Below are positions 45,214 through 56,569 of a stretch of DNA of 64,000 nt, one piece after another. The translations under genes and the position numbers were made by a program. Position 1 is the first letter of the stretch, and every line of letters starts with the position of its first letter. The DNA comes from Pseudeuparius sepicola. Its lineage: Eukaryota > Arthropoda > Insecta > Coleoptera > Anthribidae. The notes under the pieces are model-generated. The model searched no databases. It saw only the letters and a list, made by a program, of their open reading frames with translations, and was not told the DNA's origin. The stretch is from contig OY987303.1 of assembly GCA_963920635.1 (NCBI GenBank), positions 53,195,223-53,259,222 on the forward strand, in the 5' to 3' direction.

Positions 45214-45731
45214 CGTATAATAGGAAGAAATGTGCGATGTGTGCCATTCCCATGGGTTTCGCCGTAAGACAATTTTATTATTGCTTTTGTCTAGTCATTT
45301 AGTCTCAACTTCGGGGGCAAAGTTTCAAGAACACCAGCAGGAATTCCATATACGGCCCACGCGCTCTCCTCGCTTTGCTTACCACGCGCACTTACATCAC
45401 CGTATACCTGCTCGCGCCGCTGGCAGGTTATAAATTCTAGTTCCTAATTTGTCGCATTATTTACAAATAAACCAGAAGGTGGCGACGGCGTAAAAACCAG
45501 ACCCCGATAATTTATGTTCTAGGAAATTCGCATACTGTAATACGTAATCTGCCTGGCAGGCCTGCAGCCCGGCCGGCCGGGCTTGCGAATTTGCATACCG
45601 TTAACACACTTAGGGGCCTGCGATGATTAATTTTCGAGTGGGGGATTTGCGGCAATTGTTTTCGAAAAGTCTGGAATATGTAGTTCGATGCGACGCAAAG
45701 CGTCTTTGCAAGAAACCAACGCTGAAGACCC
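45214..45731. other. Single-copy-looking segment
   Basis: GC-richer patches (45350-45420 and 45550-45600, including GCCCGGCCGGCCGGGC). No domain-bearing ORF. Could be host intronic or regulatory DNA. Confidence 0.35.
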
Positions 45732-46750
45732 ACAGAAAAAAAAATCGGTGTAAATCCTCTTCGTGTAAGTGGTGAAAGAAATTTGTTGAAAAATTTACAC
45801 GAAAATTGGTGGATTCCAAATATCTTAACCAAACCTCGTTTGGTAAAATTCACACTACAACAAATTCGTTAATTTTAACACTTATTAGGCGGGTAATTTT
45901 TTATATTTCTAACACGGCTTCGTGTTTGTTCACACCACGAGGTGTTCCTTATCACCATTCGGTGTCCCTTAGCACTAAGCGGTGTTAAATTGAACGTATT
46001 AACACAATTTAGTGTTAGGGTGATGAGAGGGGGAAGGTATTTAGCCAGTTACGGGTGTAAAATCGAAATCGAAGCTATGGCATCAGTCGTTTGTCAAACG
46101 TGCTTATCAGTTTGTCTGGCGTGTGACCCGACCGCGTGACGCGTATAATAGGTTTAAAAGTGATTCTTACGACCGCTAGTGCAAACATGGTGTTGTTATG
46201 TAAAGTAAAATTTCATAGTGAAGTCAGATGGATTAAAACGACAGGCGAATATGCAGATGTGACGACGTGTGATAGCCGAGGTGATAGCCCCTAACCTATA
46301 CTCATCGACCGTGTTGATATGAGTTTGGTCTCATCGAAATCAGAAACCAGTTGCGAATCTGATTAACGGATTTTAAATTATCTGACTGTTCTGACTGCCT
46401 TGATGCCTGCTGATTGGCTCTGATTTAGTTGGCACCTGCTTGTGCTTGTGAGAACAGGCCTATCTAACTAAATCTCTGTGTCACAACTACGGAGTGCTTT
46501 ATAGCGCTCCGTAGTCACAACGTTTTAAGTTTGTTTTTGTCTCACACGGACAGTTCTGTAAGGCAACAGTGAAGTGACTTAAGTACATTGTTTGAAAATT
46601 TGTACGAAATAGTTTGGTCGCATCAAAATATCGTACGAATTTGTAAGAAAATGCTATTTTGCACTATAAGTATAAATAACCTCCTAACATAAAGCATTTC
46701 TTGTGTTTGTGGTTAGGTACACTTTTCTTACAAATTCGTACGATATTATA

Positions 46751-47621
46751 CAGTGTCTGCCAGAAAGTTGGACACAAATGGGAATTTTCTTTGTTTGAAG
46801 TTTCTCAAAAAAAATTCTTGTTAAAAATTGGTGCTAGTGCTTAAACTCAAAATCCACTCGTAAAATTTTTTAATTTCTATTCGTATACAGGGAAGGTTGA
46901 AAAATATGAAAATTCCTCAAGAGTAAAGTACAGTTCTTTTTAGAACTACAGCAGAATGGCACTAAGAAAAGTTGTTTGGAATCCCAAGGCAATGTCAAAT
47001 ATGAATTCACAGCCACCTACTCAAACGAAAAAATCACACTTTCGCATTTTTTATTCATCACGCTGTATAATACATAATGTTCGATATGTATTTTGAGGCA
47101 CATCGAACGCTGTATTAAAATATTTTTATGTTCCACAGATTAGTTGCTACGTTATGTTTGAAATTATAGGAATATTTTACCTGGACACAAAAAACGACAA
47201 ACTTTGCAGAACATTCAGTTATTAAGTGTTTTTAAGATGCTAGTTGGACGTAATTAAAAATTATTGTTATCGTACTGTCATGCTCGAAGATGTTCCTCAA
47301 AATACATATCTAACATTATGTATTATACAGCGTGATGAATAAAAAATGCGAAAGTGTGATTTTTTCGTTCTTTTGAGAAGGTGACTGTGAATTTATATTT
47401 GACATTGTCTTGAAATTCCAAACAACTTCTCTTAGTGCCATTCTGCTGCAGTTCTAAAAATAAGGGTACTTTACACTTGAGATACGAATAGAAATTTAAA
47501 AAAATTACAGGTGGATTTTGAGTTTAAGCACAAGCACCAACTTTTACCTAGAATATATATTTTTTGAGAAACTTCAAGTAAAGAAAATTTCCATTTGTGT
47601 CCAATTTTCTGGCAGACACTG
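46751..47621. mobile_element. Family H MITE, copy 2, inside J3
   Basis: Ends CAGTGTCTGCCAGAAAGTTG and AATTTTCTGGCAGACACTG with long mirrored arms (AAGTACAGTTCTTTTTAGAA and partner). TA on each side (46749-46750, 47622-47623). J1 supplies the empty site. Confidence 0.88.
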
Positions 47622-47627
47622 TATATA

Positions 47628-48217
47628 TGTTACAGACCGTATATGTAAAACAGGCCGTATACAAAAGGACTAGTCCAAATATGTAAACGGACTGAAGATA
47701 TTAGTCCATATGTATAAGAAGCTTGTCCGTCGACAAACGGTCTAGTCGGTTTGCAAAAGGACTAGTCCTATTATATATATATACGGTCTATCTGCAACTG
47801 GACCATATATTATCGCAGAGAGATTTAAACAAAGACAGAATGTATGTGCAATGTTTTCCGGGCGGTTTCGACGTCCGCCATTTCTGAATTACCCCTTCTT
47901 TTTTATATAGGCCCATCAAAGAAGGATATTACTTCTTGCTGGTACGTAGTATTTTGAAGGAAAAAAGGTAATTATTTAGTATAATGTATAGGTACTATAG
48001 ATTTTTTTTCTGCAAAATACATACTAAAAAGAAGGCATATTCTTCCTTAATGGGCCTATATAAAAAAGAAGGGTAATTCACTACGATTGCACATACAGTC
48101 TGAATGTCAATAGTCCGTATGTTAACGGTCTAGTCCGTATATGAAATGCAGTCATTTACATACGGTCTGCGCCATTCAACCGTATATACGGTCTGTTTTC
48201 ATATACGGGCTGTAACA
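47628..48217. mobile_element. MITE K, TGTTACAGACCGTATATG ends
   Basis: 590 bp. Subterminal regions contain many copies of GGACTAGTCC-, TAGACCGT- and CGTATATACGG-like motifs on both strands. The centre has a second palindrome (CCCTTCTTTTTTATATAGGC near 47892 and its partner near 48055). Inserted immediately beside H2. Confidence 0.85.
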
Positions 48218-48595
48218 TATATAACTTTTTTATAACCAAATATTTTGGCTGTGAGAATGATTATTTATTTATAGCTTTAAGAAAGAAAATGTTGATCTTT
48301 GTATACCTATTTGTAAGGAATCGTTCATATATTTTGGAACTGAAATAAAATATTTTCTTTACGTTTTACTGTTTATTATTTCCTACAAAGAATTTAAATC
48401 GAAGACCAAGCATGTTCCTATTATGCCTGGTTCATACAGCTTCTTTATCTTTTAGTTTTATTTTATTTTTACAAATAACACATTTCCTTAATTTGTACTT
48501 CTCAATGACATTTGAAATTTCTTTAAAATAAAGTACCTATATGTAAAACTATAAGAGAGAAAGAAGAAGAAAATGGGAATACCAAATAAATTAAA

Positions 48596-50283
48596 TTACA
48601 CCATTTTGACCAAATTGCGTGTAAAAGTTACACAACATGGTGTTAATCTTAAATAGCAAATAAAATAAATTACACCATCTTGACCAAATTGCGTGTAAAA
48701 GTTACACAACATGGTGTTAATCTTAAATAGCAAATAAAATAAATTACACCATCTTGACCAAATTGCGTGTAAAAGTTACACAACATGGTGTTAATCTTAA
48801 ATAGCAAATAAAATAAATTACACCATCTTGACCAAATTGCGTGTAAAAGTTACACAACATGGTGTTAATCTTAAATAGCAAATAAAATAAATTACACCAT
48901 CTTGACCAAATTGCGTGTAAAAGTTACACAACATGGTGTTAATCTTAAATAGCAAATAAAATAAATTACACCATCTTGACCAAATTGCGTGTAAAAGTTA
49001 CACAACACGGTGTTAATCTTAAATAGCAAATAAAATAAATTACACCATCTTGACCAAATTGCGTGTAAAAGTTACACAACATGGTGTTAATCTTAAATAG
49101 CAAATAAAATAAATTACACCATCTTGACCAAATTGCGTGTAAAAGTTACACAACATGGTGTTAATCTTAAATAGCAAATAAAATAAATTACACCATCTTG
49201 ACCAAATTGCGTGTAAAAGTTACACAACATGGTGTTAATCTTAAATAGCAAATAAAATAAATTACACCATCTTGACCAAATTGCGTGTAAAAGTTACACA
49301 ACACGGTGTTAATCTTAAATAGCAAATAAAATAAATTACACCATCTTGACCAAATTGCGTGTAAAAGTTACACAACATGGTGTTAATCTTAAATAGCAAA
49401 TAAAATAAATTACACCATCTTGACCAAATTGCGTGTAAAAGTTACACAACATGGTGTTAATCTTAAATAGCAAATAAAATAAATTACACCATCTTGACCA
49501 AATTGCGTGTAAAAGTTACACAACATGGTGTTAATCTTAAATAGCAAATAAAATAAATTACACCATCTTGACCAAATTGCGTGTAAAAGTTACACAACAT
49601 GGTGTTAATCTTAAATAGCAAATAAAATAAATTACACCATCTTGACCAAATTGCGTGTAAAAGTTACACAACACGGTGTTAATCTTAAATAGCAAATAAA
49701 ATAAATTACACCATCTTGACCAAATTGCGTGTAAAAGTTACACAACATGGTGTTAATCTTAAATAGCAAATAAAATAAATTACACCATCTTGACCAAATT
49801 GCGTGTAAAAGTTACACAACATGGTGTTAATCTTAAATAGCAAATAAAATAAATTACACCATCTTGACCAAATTGCGTGTAAAAGTTACACAACATGGTG
49901 TTAATCTTAAATAGCAAATAAAATAAATTACACCATCTTGACCAAATTGCGTGTAAAAGTTACACAACATGGTGTTAATCTTAAATAGCAAATAAAATAA
50001 ATTACACCATCTTGACCAAATTGCGTGTAAAAGTTACACAACATGGTGTTAATCTTAAATAGCAAATAAAATAAATTACACCATCTTGACCAAATTGCGT
50101 GTAAAAGTTACACAACATGGTGTTAATCTTAAATAGCAAATAAAATAAATTACACCATCTTGACCAAATTGCGTGTAAAAGTTACACAACATGGTGTTAA
50201 TCTTAAATAGCAAATAAAATAAATTACACCATCTTGACCAAATTGCGTGTAAAAGTTACACAACACGGTGTTAATCTTACACA
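48596..50283. repeat. 74-bp tandem satellite, 23 copies
   Basis: A constant 74-bp period from 48596; the last unit starts at 50224. Unit core TTACACCATCTTGACCAAAT, TGCGTGTAAAAGTTACACAA, CATGGTGTTAATCTTAAATA. It derives from the J arm (single-copy equivalent about 17985-18075, reverse strand). Near-identical; the unit reads CACGG instead of CATGG in copies 6, 10, 15 and 23. The first unit has ATTTTG as in J1. Recent expansion. Confidence 0.95.
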
Positions 50284-50432
50284 AAATAGCAACTGTCGCG
50301 GAAAGCAAGGCGTGATAACCGCATTGGGGACCCAATTCCCTCCAACTTTGGTTTACACTTTTTATCTAAAATCAGAAGTAACGAAGCTATATGGATTAGA
50401 ATAAATTGCCAAAATTTAGTTTTTTCTAAATA

Positions 50433-51907
50433 AACTCCTGGACAAAATTAACGCAACATCATAAATTTGCCACTTATTTGATCCTTTTTTTTTCTGAATT
50501 TATTATCCGATTTGAATGTTTTTTTTTGCATTGTAGGTTGGTTCCTTGACAATGTCATAGTTTTCGCTGTTTATGATAAAAAGTTCATTTTCGATTTATA
50601 CCGGGTGTAATAAAAATGTTATGTTTTTTTCCGAAAATTCGTATCACCTTGTGGAGTATACTAGCAACCGAAACATATAGCAGTTGACATTAGACGGTAG
50701 GTCCATCTTTCTTCAACATTTTCTTTTTTGGTTTACTTCATTATCTCTGTTATTAAAGGAGATACACTGTTTTATAATGTAACATGTTTTTATATAGACT
50801 TTATTATTCAACACAGTCATTGTTAAATGTTTTCAAGTAGGCTATGGAACTTTTGTGACATTTCAAGCGATGTGTCAACAGATGTGGTGTTTTAAAGTTA
50901 CAAAGGTCAAATAAAATTCGCCATACCGATAAAAACTGTTGCTTATTAAACGTTCGTTTCATATGCCCAATTGCCAGACGAGTATTTTAAACTTGAAAAA
51001 TGAATCGACCAAAAAATTTATCGGCAGAAGAAATAGTAAGAGCTTTAACTTTGGTGGATGAAAGCTATTCGATGTGTCATGTTGCTAATGTGATAGGAAG
51101 ACATCGTTCGACTATAAGTCGAATGGTTGAACAATTTAACGAAACATGATCTTACTCTCGAAGGTAAGGCCAAGGGCGAAAACGATGTACCGATCCAAGG
51201 GATGAGCGTTTTATTAGGCAAACTGCTCTAAGAAACAGGAATATCACTAGTACTAGGCTAAAAAGTGAGCTTAGAACTGCTCGCCATCATACAATATCGT
51301 CTCGAACAATCAGAAGACGTTTAAATGAGGCTGGTTTATACGACAGAATAGTCGGGCAACTGGGCATATGAAACGAACGTTTAATAAGCAGTTTTCGAAC
51401 AGTTTTTATCGGTATGGCGAATTTTATTTGACCTTTATTGTAACTTTAAAACACAACATCTGTTGACACATCGCTTGAAATGTCAGAAAAGTTTCATAGC
51501 CTACTTGAAAACATTTAACAATGACTGTGTTGAATAATATAATATATAAAAACATGTTACGATATAAAACAGTGTATCTCCTTTAATAACAGAGATAATG
51601 AAGTAAACCAAAAAAGAAAATGTTGAAGAAAGATGGACCTACTGTCTAATGTCAACTACTATATGTTTCGGTTGCTAGTATACTCCACAGGGTGATACGA
51701 ATTTTCGAAAAAAAAAACATTTTTATTACACCCGGTATAAATCGAAAATGAACTTTTTATCATAAACAGCGAAAACTATGACATTGTCAAGGAACCAACC
51801 TACAATGCAAAAAAAAAATCATTCAAATCGGATCATAAATTCAGAAAAAAAAATAGGATCAAGTAAGTGGCACATTTATGATGTTGCGTTAATTTTGTCC
51901 AGGAGTT
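50433..51907 (+). mobile_element. Tc1-like element with ~540-bp inverted repeats
   Basis: TA at 50431-50432 and 51908-51909. Ends AACTCCTGGACAAAATTAAC / GTTAATTTTGTCCAGGAGTT. The mirrored arms continue for about 540 bp each, to ATTAAACGTTCGTTTCATAT and its partner near 51365, leaving about 380 bp of unique centre with a transposase remnant. Nearly identical arms imply gene conversion or recent origin. Confidence 0.9.
51000..51372 (+). pseudogene. Tc1 transposase N-terminus (paired-type HTH), truncated
   Basis: ATG at 51000. Reads MNRPKNLSAEEIVRALTLVD, then GRHRSTISRMVEQFNET, a TGA, SYSRR, a TAA, then GQGRKRCTDPRDERFIRQTA and SSRTIRRRLNEAGLYDRIVG, and a stop. This is the two-HTH DNA-binding half of a Tc1 transposase including the GRPR-like AT-hook region (here GQGRKR). 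Two in-frame stops and the absence of the DDE catalytic half make it nonfunctional. Confidence 0.88.
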
Positions 51908-52035
51908 TATATAGTAAGCCACGGCTTTTTTCAAAAATCTACAAGCCGCATTGAATTGGGCCTACAAAACTGCATTTCCGCTAGTTTCCCAGGTCTTATA
52001 CTGATCATAAAAAAATTCAACCTGTATAGGGCGAC

Positions 52036-52703
52036 GTGCACCAGACCTTATCAGACACCAGACCACAACGAGAATCTGAGACGGGGAGCAGGAAATAAAC
52101 CTATTTCTCCACAGAGAAATGTGCATCCATCTTCAAAATATCATTGTTGGAAGAGGGTCGCATAAGAGAAGTCTCCATTGTTCCGAATTATCCACCAGTT
52201 GAAAAACGTTTTCTAACTGAAATGGCCAGAGAATTGGAACTGAATGTTTGCTATTATGCTATCAACTCAGACAAAAAAATATCTAGACCAATAATAGCTG
52301 TGTTCGCGTACCAATCTCGAACCAGTTCCGATATCATTGGTGAGTTTGAATTTTAGAATTTCTTTGAGCCAATCACATTCACAGTTACTAGTTCAGAACC
52401 AGTTCGGAATCGCTCCGCGAACATAGCTAATAACAAATTGTATTGTAATCATTCAACATAATTATACAAAAGCAAATCAAAACAAATAATATTTGTCTAT
52501 ATAGGTGCAGGGGTTGATTTCGTTGCCCATGGCGGTTTTTCTTATTGCATGCCTTTGTTCAAAATTACCAATTACACTGGGCCACATTCAAGAGTTAAAA
52601 TAACACGTTTGTACGCACTTGCTAGGAAACAATATAACCTCGAATGTGCACCCAGACAAGTTGACAGTCGACGGCACGACTGTCGCGGCGTTGCCGATCG
52701 TCT
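52036..52703. other. Spacer, no recognised gene
   Basis: Two 69-70 codon frames lie here without recognisable domains. No TE termini seen. Confidence 0.35.
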
Positions 52704-52711
52704 GGGAAGAT

Positions 52712-53144
52712 CAATGACGTCAGAACCTATAGACAAGTTTGTTTTGATAAACGCTTGACGCCCAGAACTAATCACAATCTAAGCGCTCCATTAAATTATT
52801 TTGAAAATGTCGCGAGATTGTCAAAAATTGCCCCTTTTTGTCGAGCCGTAGCGAACTTATTTCGACTCTGGGCTCGGAGGCTGGCGTCGTTAGACCATCC
52901 CCCGAGTCTTCAGGTGAGGTTCCGATGCTTCCGGCGCCCCCAAACAAGAAAAATCATGCGATATCAAGTGTGATTCTGGAGGAACTATAACCGGGAATCA
53001 CCGGGTGTATAGTTGGTTGATGGTTGACTTTCTGTCTTTGTTTGTAGCATGTTGTTAGAGTAGTATGGATATATTTAATCTTGGAGTCAAAACAAAGGGC
53101 ATTTTAACAATGGGGCACCACGTCTATAGGTTTTGACGTCATTG
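52712..53144. mobile_element. hAT-like MITE family I, copy 2
   Basis: Ends CAATGACGTCAGAACCTATA and GGTTTTGACGTCATTG. 8-bp duplication GGGAAGAT at 52704-52711 and 53145-53152. Near-identical to copy 1 at 25406-25843. Confidence 0.92.
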
Positions 53145-53339
53145 GGGAAGATCAATATTTTACGAATGTCAACTATTGAAATAATATAAAAGTCAAAGAC
53201 GCAAATAAGTCGATACAATAATATTATATAACCTTGGTTAGGTCTACACGTGGCAATACCGTCAAATTTACCAAACGGTAAACAGGTTTATGTATTCCAC
53301 GGTTTATTTCTTGCCTGGGGATTGCATCATATTCCCGCG

Positions 53340-53635
53340 GACTTTCTAGAAACCCCCTGTTTAGGTAGGGCCACCCTCGCCGCCCTACCTCAACGATATC
53401 AACAACCCCTTTTTCTACGCCGCGCGCGGGCCAACATCCCGAATGTCAGTCTGGGGCGTGACGTCACGCCGTTCGCGCCGCGCGATTGGTCCGTCCGCCC
53501 CGCGTCCCAGACACCATCCGCGGTTCTCTCGCCCGACGGCCGGCAGTCGAGCGACGGTCGTCGTGCGGTTGCCATGCTGCCGGATCTGCCCGCGGCGCTG
53601 CCACGTTTCGCGCGTACGTGAGTGCCCCGTGTGCG
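53340..53635 (+). promoter_or_regulatory. CpG-rich segment upstream of a candidate exon
   Basis: Many CG dinucleotides (GCCGCGCGCGGG, CGTGACGTCACGCCG, GCCCGCGGCGC) in a window that is otherwise AT-rich and CpG-poor. Contains a palindromic CRE-like TGACGTCA at 53460. Interpreted as a promoter or 5' UTR for the exon that follows; no TATA box identified. Confidence 0.45.
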
Positions 53636-53783
53636 ATGAAGGTCAACCGCGCGTGCAAGCTGTGCGAGCTGCACGAACAGAAGTTGGGGGTGAGCCCGTG
53701 CACGCACAACTACTACCACAATGTCGGCGCTTTCGGACTACCGCACCAGTTCAGGGAGGTTATGCTGGCCTATCTTTTGAAAG
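53636..53783 (+). CDS. Candidate host 5' coding exon, function unknown
   Basis: ATG at 53636 opens MKVNRACKLCELHEQKLG, then VSPCTHNYYHNVGAFG, then LPHQFREVMLAYLLKG. The codons are strongly GC at third positions, unlike the surrounding DNA. Cys/His spacing (C-x2-C-x3-H ... C-x2-H) suggests possible metal binding. The frame can end at AAAG|GTGATT (donor near 53782); an alternative donor GGG|GTGAGC lies at about 53689. The frame is open upstream of the ATG to 53486, so the start is a choice. No homologue is recognised; no following exon was found in the window. Confidence 0.45.
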
Positions 53784-54963
53784 GTGATTGATTATGAGCG
53801 CGGTGTGTGTGTTGGGTTGGGTTGCGAATGGGGTTTGAACGGGGCCGATTTTTGGTTCATTGCCGATAATTTGGGAATTATATTTAGGACGAGAAGTGTT
53901 GACTTTAAAGGATTGCAAACTTTGGGAAAACCAGGCGGATTTCTCCAGTTTGTTGGTTTGCTGACGAAAGTTCGGCTGCGATTTTATTCCGCAACATTTT
54001 TTTCTAGCAAAACGAATTTGAGAGACAACTTCTAAAATTCAGACTCACAGTAGTATGTACCTAGGGAATGGGAAGTAGTCTTGCTTATTTTTTACGTTCA
54101 GCGCATTATAAGTTTATTAAGTCTCCGGTATTTTCTGTTCCTTATGAGAAGAGAAATTAGAACAGAAATTAGAAGATAATCTGGAAGTTGAATGTAAACC
54201 ATATTTTCACTTCCGGGTTTCATAAATTTCGTCATTTCAGTTATATAGGGATATATTTGCTACTTTTTCTTGCCATAACTTTTAGGTTGGCCTGTGATTA
54301 CATCCTAAGTTATTCTTCATATTATATGTAGGTGTCCATGATCCATGAGAAGCTTGTAGCGAATTAGACTGGCATGCACTTCCTACTTATGCGCATATGT
54401 CCTCTTTCTTTGTTATAGCTGAGAATGACGAGATAAAATTACAAAAATGCAAGACAGCCTACTTTTCTTTGAGAAACTACCTAACCTATTGTTCCGGAAT
54501 ACCAACAACAACAACAACCACAACAACAACATTATCTTCTATCAATGATCTAGGTCGAAACCAACCTCAGAAGGGGTAAAACGCAGTTGTTGAAAGCCGG
54601 AAACAGGTCAAAACAAGCGTCAAAAAACATTTTAGGAAATTACTGAGGAAATTGCCAAATCATGCGTGCCAATAATATTAATATGTGGCAACTTAATTTG
54701 CTCCTTTTCTCCATTTATTCCTCTCTCCCCCTCTTTCCTTCCAACTCAACGAATGTCCTATTAGCCGAAAAAAATTTAGGTTATGTTATGACTGTTTATG
54801 TTTGGGCATTTTTGGTATACCTACATTTAAAATTCCCTGAATTCCCTCAAAATTAAATCGCGAATATGTAGGTATACGAAGTATGCGAGAAAATAAGTGC
54901 AGCTTTGGCGATTTTGTTATGCGAATATCCGCTACCCCAATTCGCGATTCGCGACTCTATGAA
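53784..54963. other. Putative intron or spacer
   Basis: No ORF with a domain. A short (CAA/ACA)n tract at 54503-54531. Likely intron of the candidate gene if the 53636 exon is real. Confidence 0.35.
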
Positions 54964-55530
54964 CAGTGGCGGCTCGTGGGTTAATGCACACGGGGGGCTA
55001 CGTTTTGAAAAGAACACACTCTATGGTCAGTTAAAAAAATAGGTGGCTAGGTAGGTACCTACTTTCAGCGTGGGCTATTTTTTTTAGTATAGAAATTACG
55101 TATTTTTACATAATTAATATAAAAAGTGCATAACACAATAATTCCCGTTTTTTAAAGAAGTTTGCAAAACAGTTCATGTAGTTTGTCGAATCCGAAAGTC
55201 CATTTGTTCTTGTCGCACCTACATATTTCTATAAAAATGTCGCGTAAAATTGCACTTGCAACTTTATCCGGTTGAGATAATTGCAAATCTGGAATTAGTC
55301 TCCCAAGAGCTTTTATTTCAACTTTTTCTGTCAATGAAAATCTTTAAAAAGTTACCTCTCAAAATGTCCTGCACACTATTTTACATTTTGTTTACTTAGA
55401 ACGCGCGTGGCACCGAGAGAAGCTTTGTAAGGACGCGACGACGCGTGCCACGCACTTGACTGGCTGGGACTGGGGCTCAAGAACCGAGAGCCCTCTCGTA
55501 TGCTATAATCGCGTATGGCGGCCCGGCATT
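54964..55530 (-). mobile_element. hAT element, second copy of the 42.7-kb family
   Basis: Starts CAGTGGCGGCTCGTGGG, a typical hAT TIR, and shares the following ~70 bp and the 55130-55400 region with 42667-45213. Minus-strand pieces KVEIKALGRLIPDLQLSQPD and FGFDKLHELFCKLL are transposase remnants; frameshifts are present. The far end near 55530 is unclear. Confidence 0.65.
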
Positions 55531-56074
55531 ATTGTTGATAATAATTTATAAACCAAGTGACATTTCCTCAGCCGCGATTGTCTTTTCAACGTCCACGGCT
55601 AATATGATTTTCCAAGCGTTAAGCAAACCCCGCATTTTATGGGCGAAAAGTGGGTTTTTCGTAAATTAATCGAAAATTACTGCATTGGGGTATAGGAAAC
55701 CTTACACAAAGTTGTCATCATTTTTAGTGGTGAATAAGATCGCATTAAAAAAATGGGGTTTCCATTTGAAAATTTCGAGATTTAAGCACATTTTGAAGGT
55801 AATTTTTATTCATATTTTGTGAACACCCTGTATAAGGACGGATTTACTTCTCAGCAGAGATCACTAGGTCAGGGCTTCTGTTACACGATGCCAAAAATTC
55901 GTTTTGAAATTTCGCGGTTTCTTCGTATAAATTGCTAATTGACATTAGGTCTGCACCTGTATTTTTTTTTTCGGAAAAATGCAAATATCTCAAAAACGGT
56001 TGGATTTAGACATAGGACATGTTGCATGTTTTTGTTCCAAAATGATGCCTAGAATCCAAAAATGCAATAATATA
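55531..56074. other. Spacer with possible conserved noncoding block
   Basis: 55550-55690 has a mixed-composition, unique-looking stretch (TTCCTCAGCCGCGATTGTC; AATTAATCGAAAATTA). A lone ACACCCTGTATA end is at 55824. Confidence 0.35.
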
Positions 56075-56230
56075 CAAGGTGTTCCATTGGTATAACCGGA
56101 AGTGCCAGATTCACCAAAATATTTTAGTTGAGCAGCGCCCATCGGCATTGGTAAGGTGCCAAATTTTCAGAATTTTCCTACTTTTAGTTTTCCATATATA
56201 GATCGATGCAGTTCGTGGTGGGCCACCCTG
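56075..56230. mobile_element. Short CAAGGTG...CACCCTG element
   Basis: Begins TATACAAGGTGTTCCATTGG and ends GGGCCACCCTGTATA. 156 bp, noncoding. Confidence 0.55.
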
Positions 56231-56569
56231 TATAATAAAATGTCACTTTTAGAACTTACCTATACGCCATTGAATATAAGAAATACGCCCCCTATAGGCT
56301 CAATGCTAAACTAGTCTATGGGCCATGCCAACAATGAACAAGAACAAAGAACAACGCAGTGTAGACCCAAGGCTAGCACCGTTCACATTGTGACGATGGC
56401 CCACATACTAGTTCGCATGGTCCCGTCGGGGCGTTGGCATTTTAAATTTAGTCGCGTATATCATAAATTACTATTTACACAAAAATTGGAAAAATCAGGT
56501 GCATTCGTTCACGCAGGTTGCTTTAGCAGCTCCAGTGGCTTCAGTTGGATCTTCTCAAACCGGAGTGTA

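Larger units (their letters stand above)
45732..50283 (-). mobile_element. Foldback family J, copy 3, interrupted and chimeric
   Basis: Reverse-orientation match to J1. It starts ACAGAAAAAAAAATCGGTGT and contains the CACGAGGTGTTCC/GGTGTCCC block, the centre (TCGTACGA), then H2 (46751-47621) and K (47628-48217) inserted at the spot where J1 reads ATATTATATATATAACTTTT, then the second half. The far terminus is missing: the 74-bp satellite runs to 50283 and the sequence switches to element L. Confidence 0.8.
50287..52035 (+). mobile_element. Element L, copy 2, interrupted by a Tc1 element
   Basis: 50287-50430 and 51912-52035 match 21635-21905 in order (GATAACCGCATTGGGGAC; TAGTAAGCCA...; AACCTGTATAGG). 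The left half of L is absent at the J3 junction. Confidence 0.7.

Noticed and set aside
48596..50283. CRISPR array
   Set aside because: Contiguous 74-bp tandem units without unique spacers, in eukaryotic transposon DNA.
53399..53791. Overlapping frames of 81-123 codons on both strands
   Set aside because: GC-rich DNA has few stops; only the frame containing MKVNRACKLC has plausible codon use and a splice donor.
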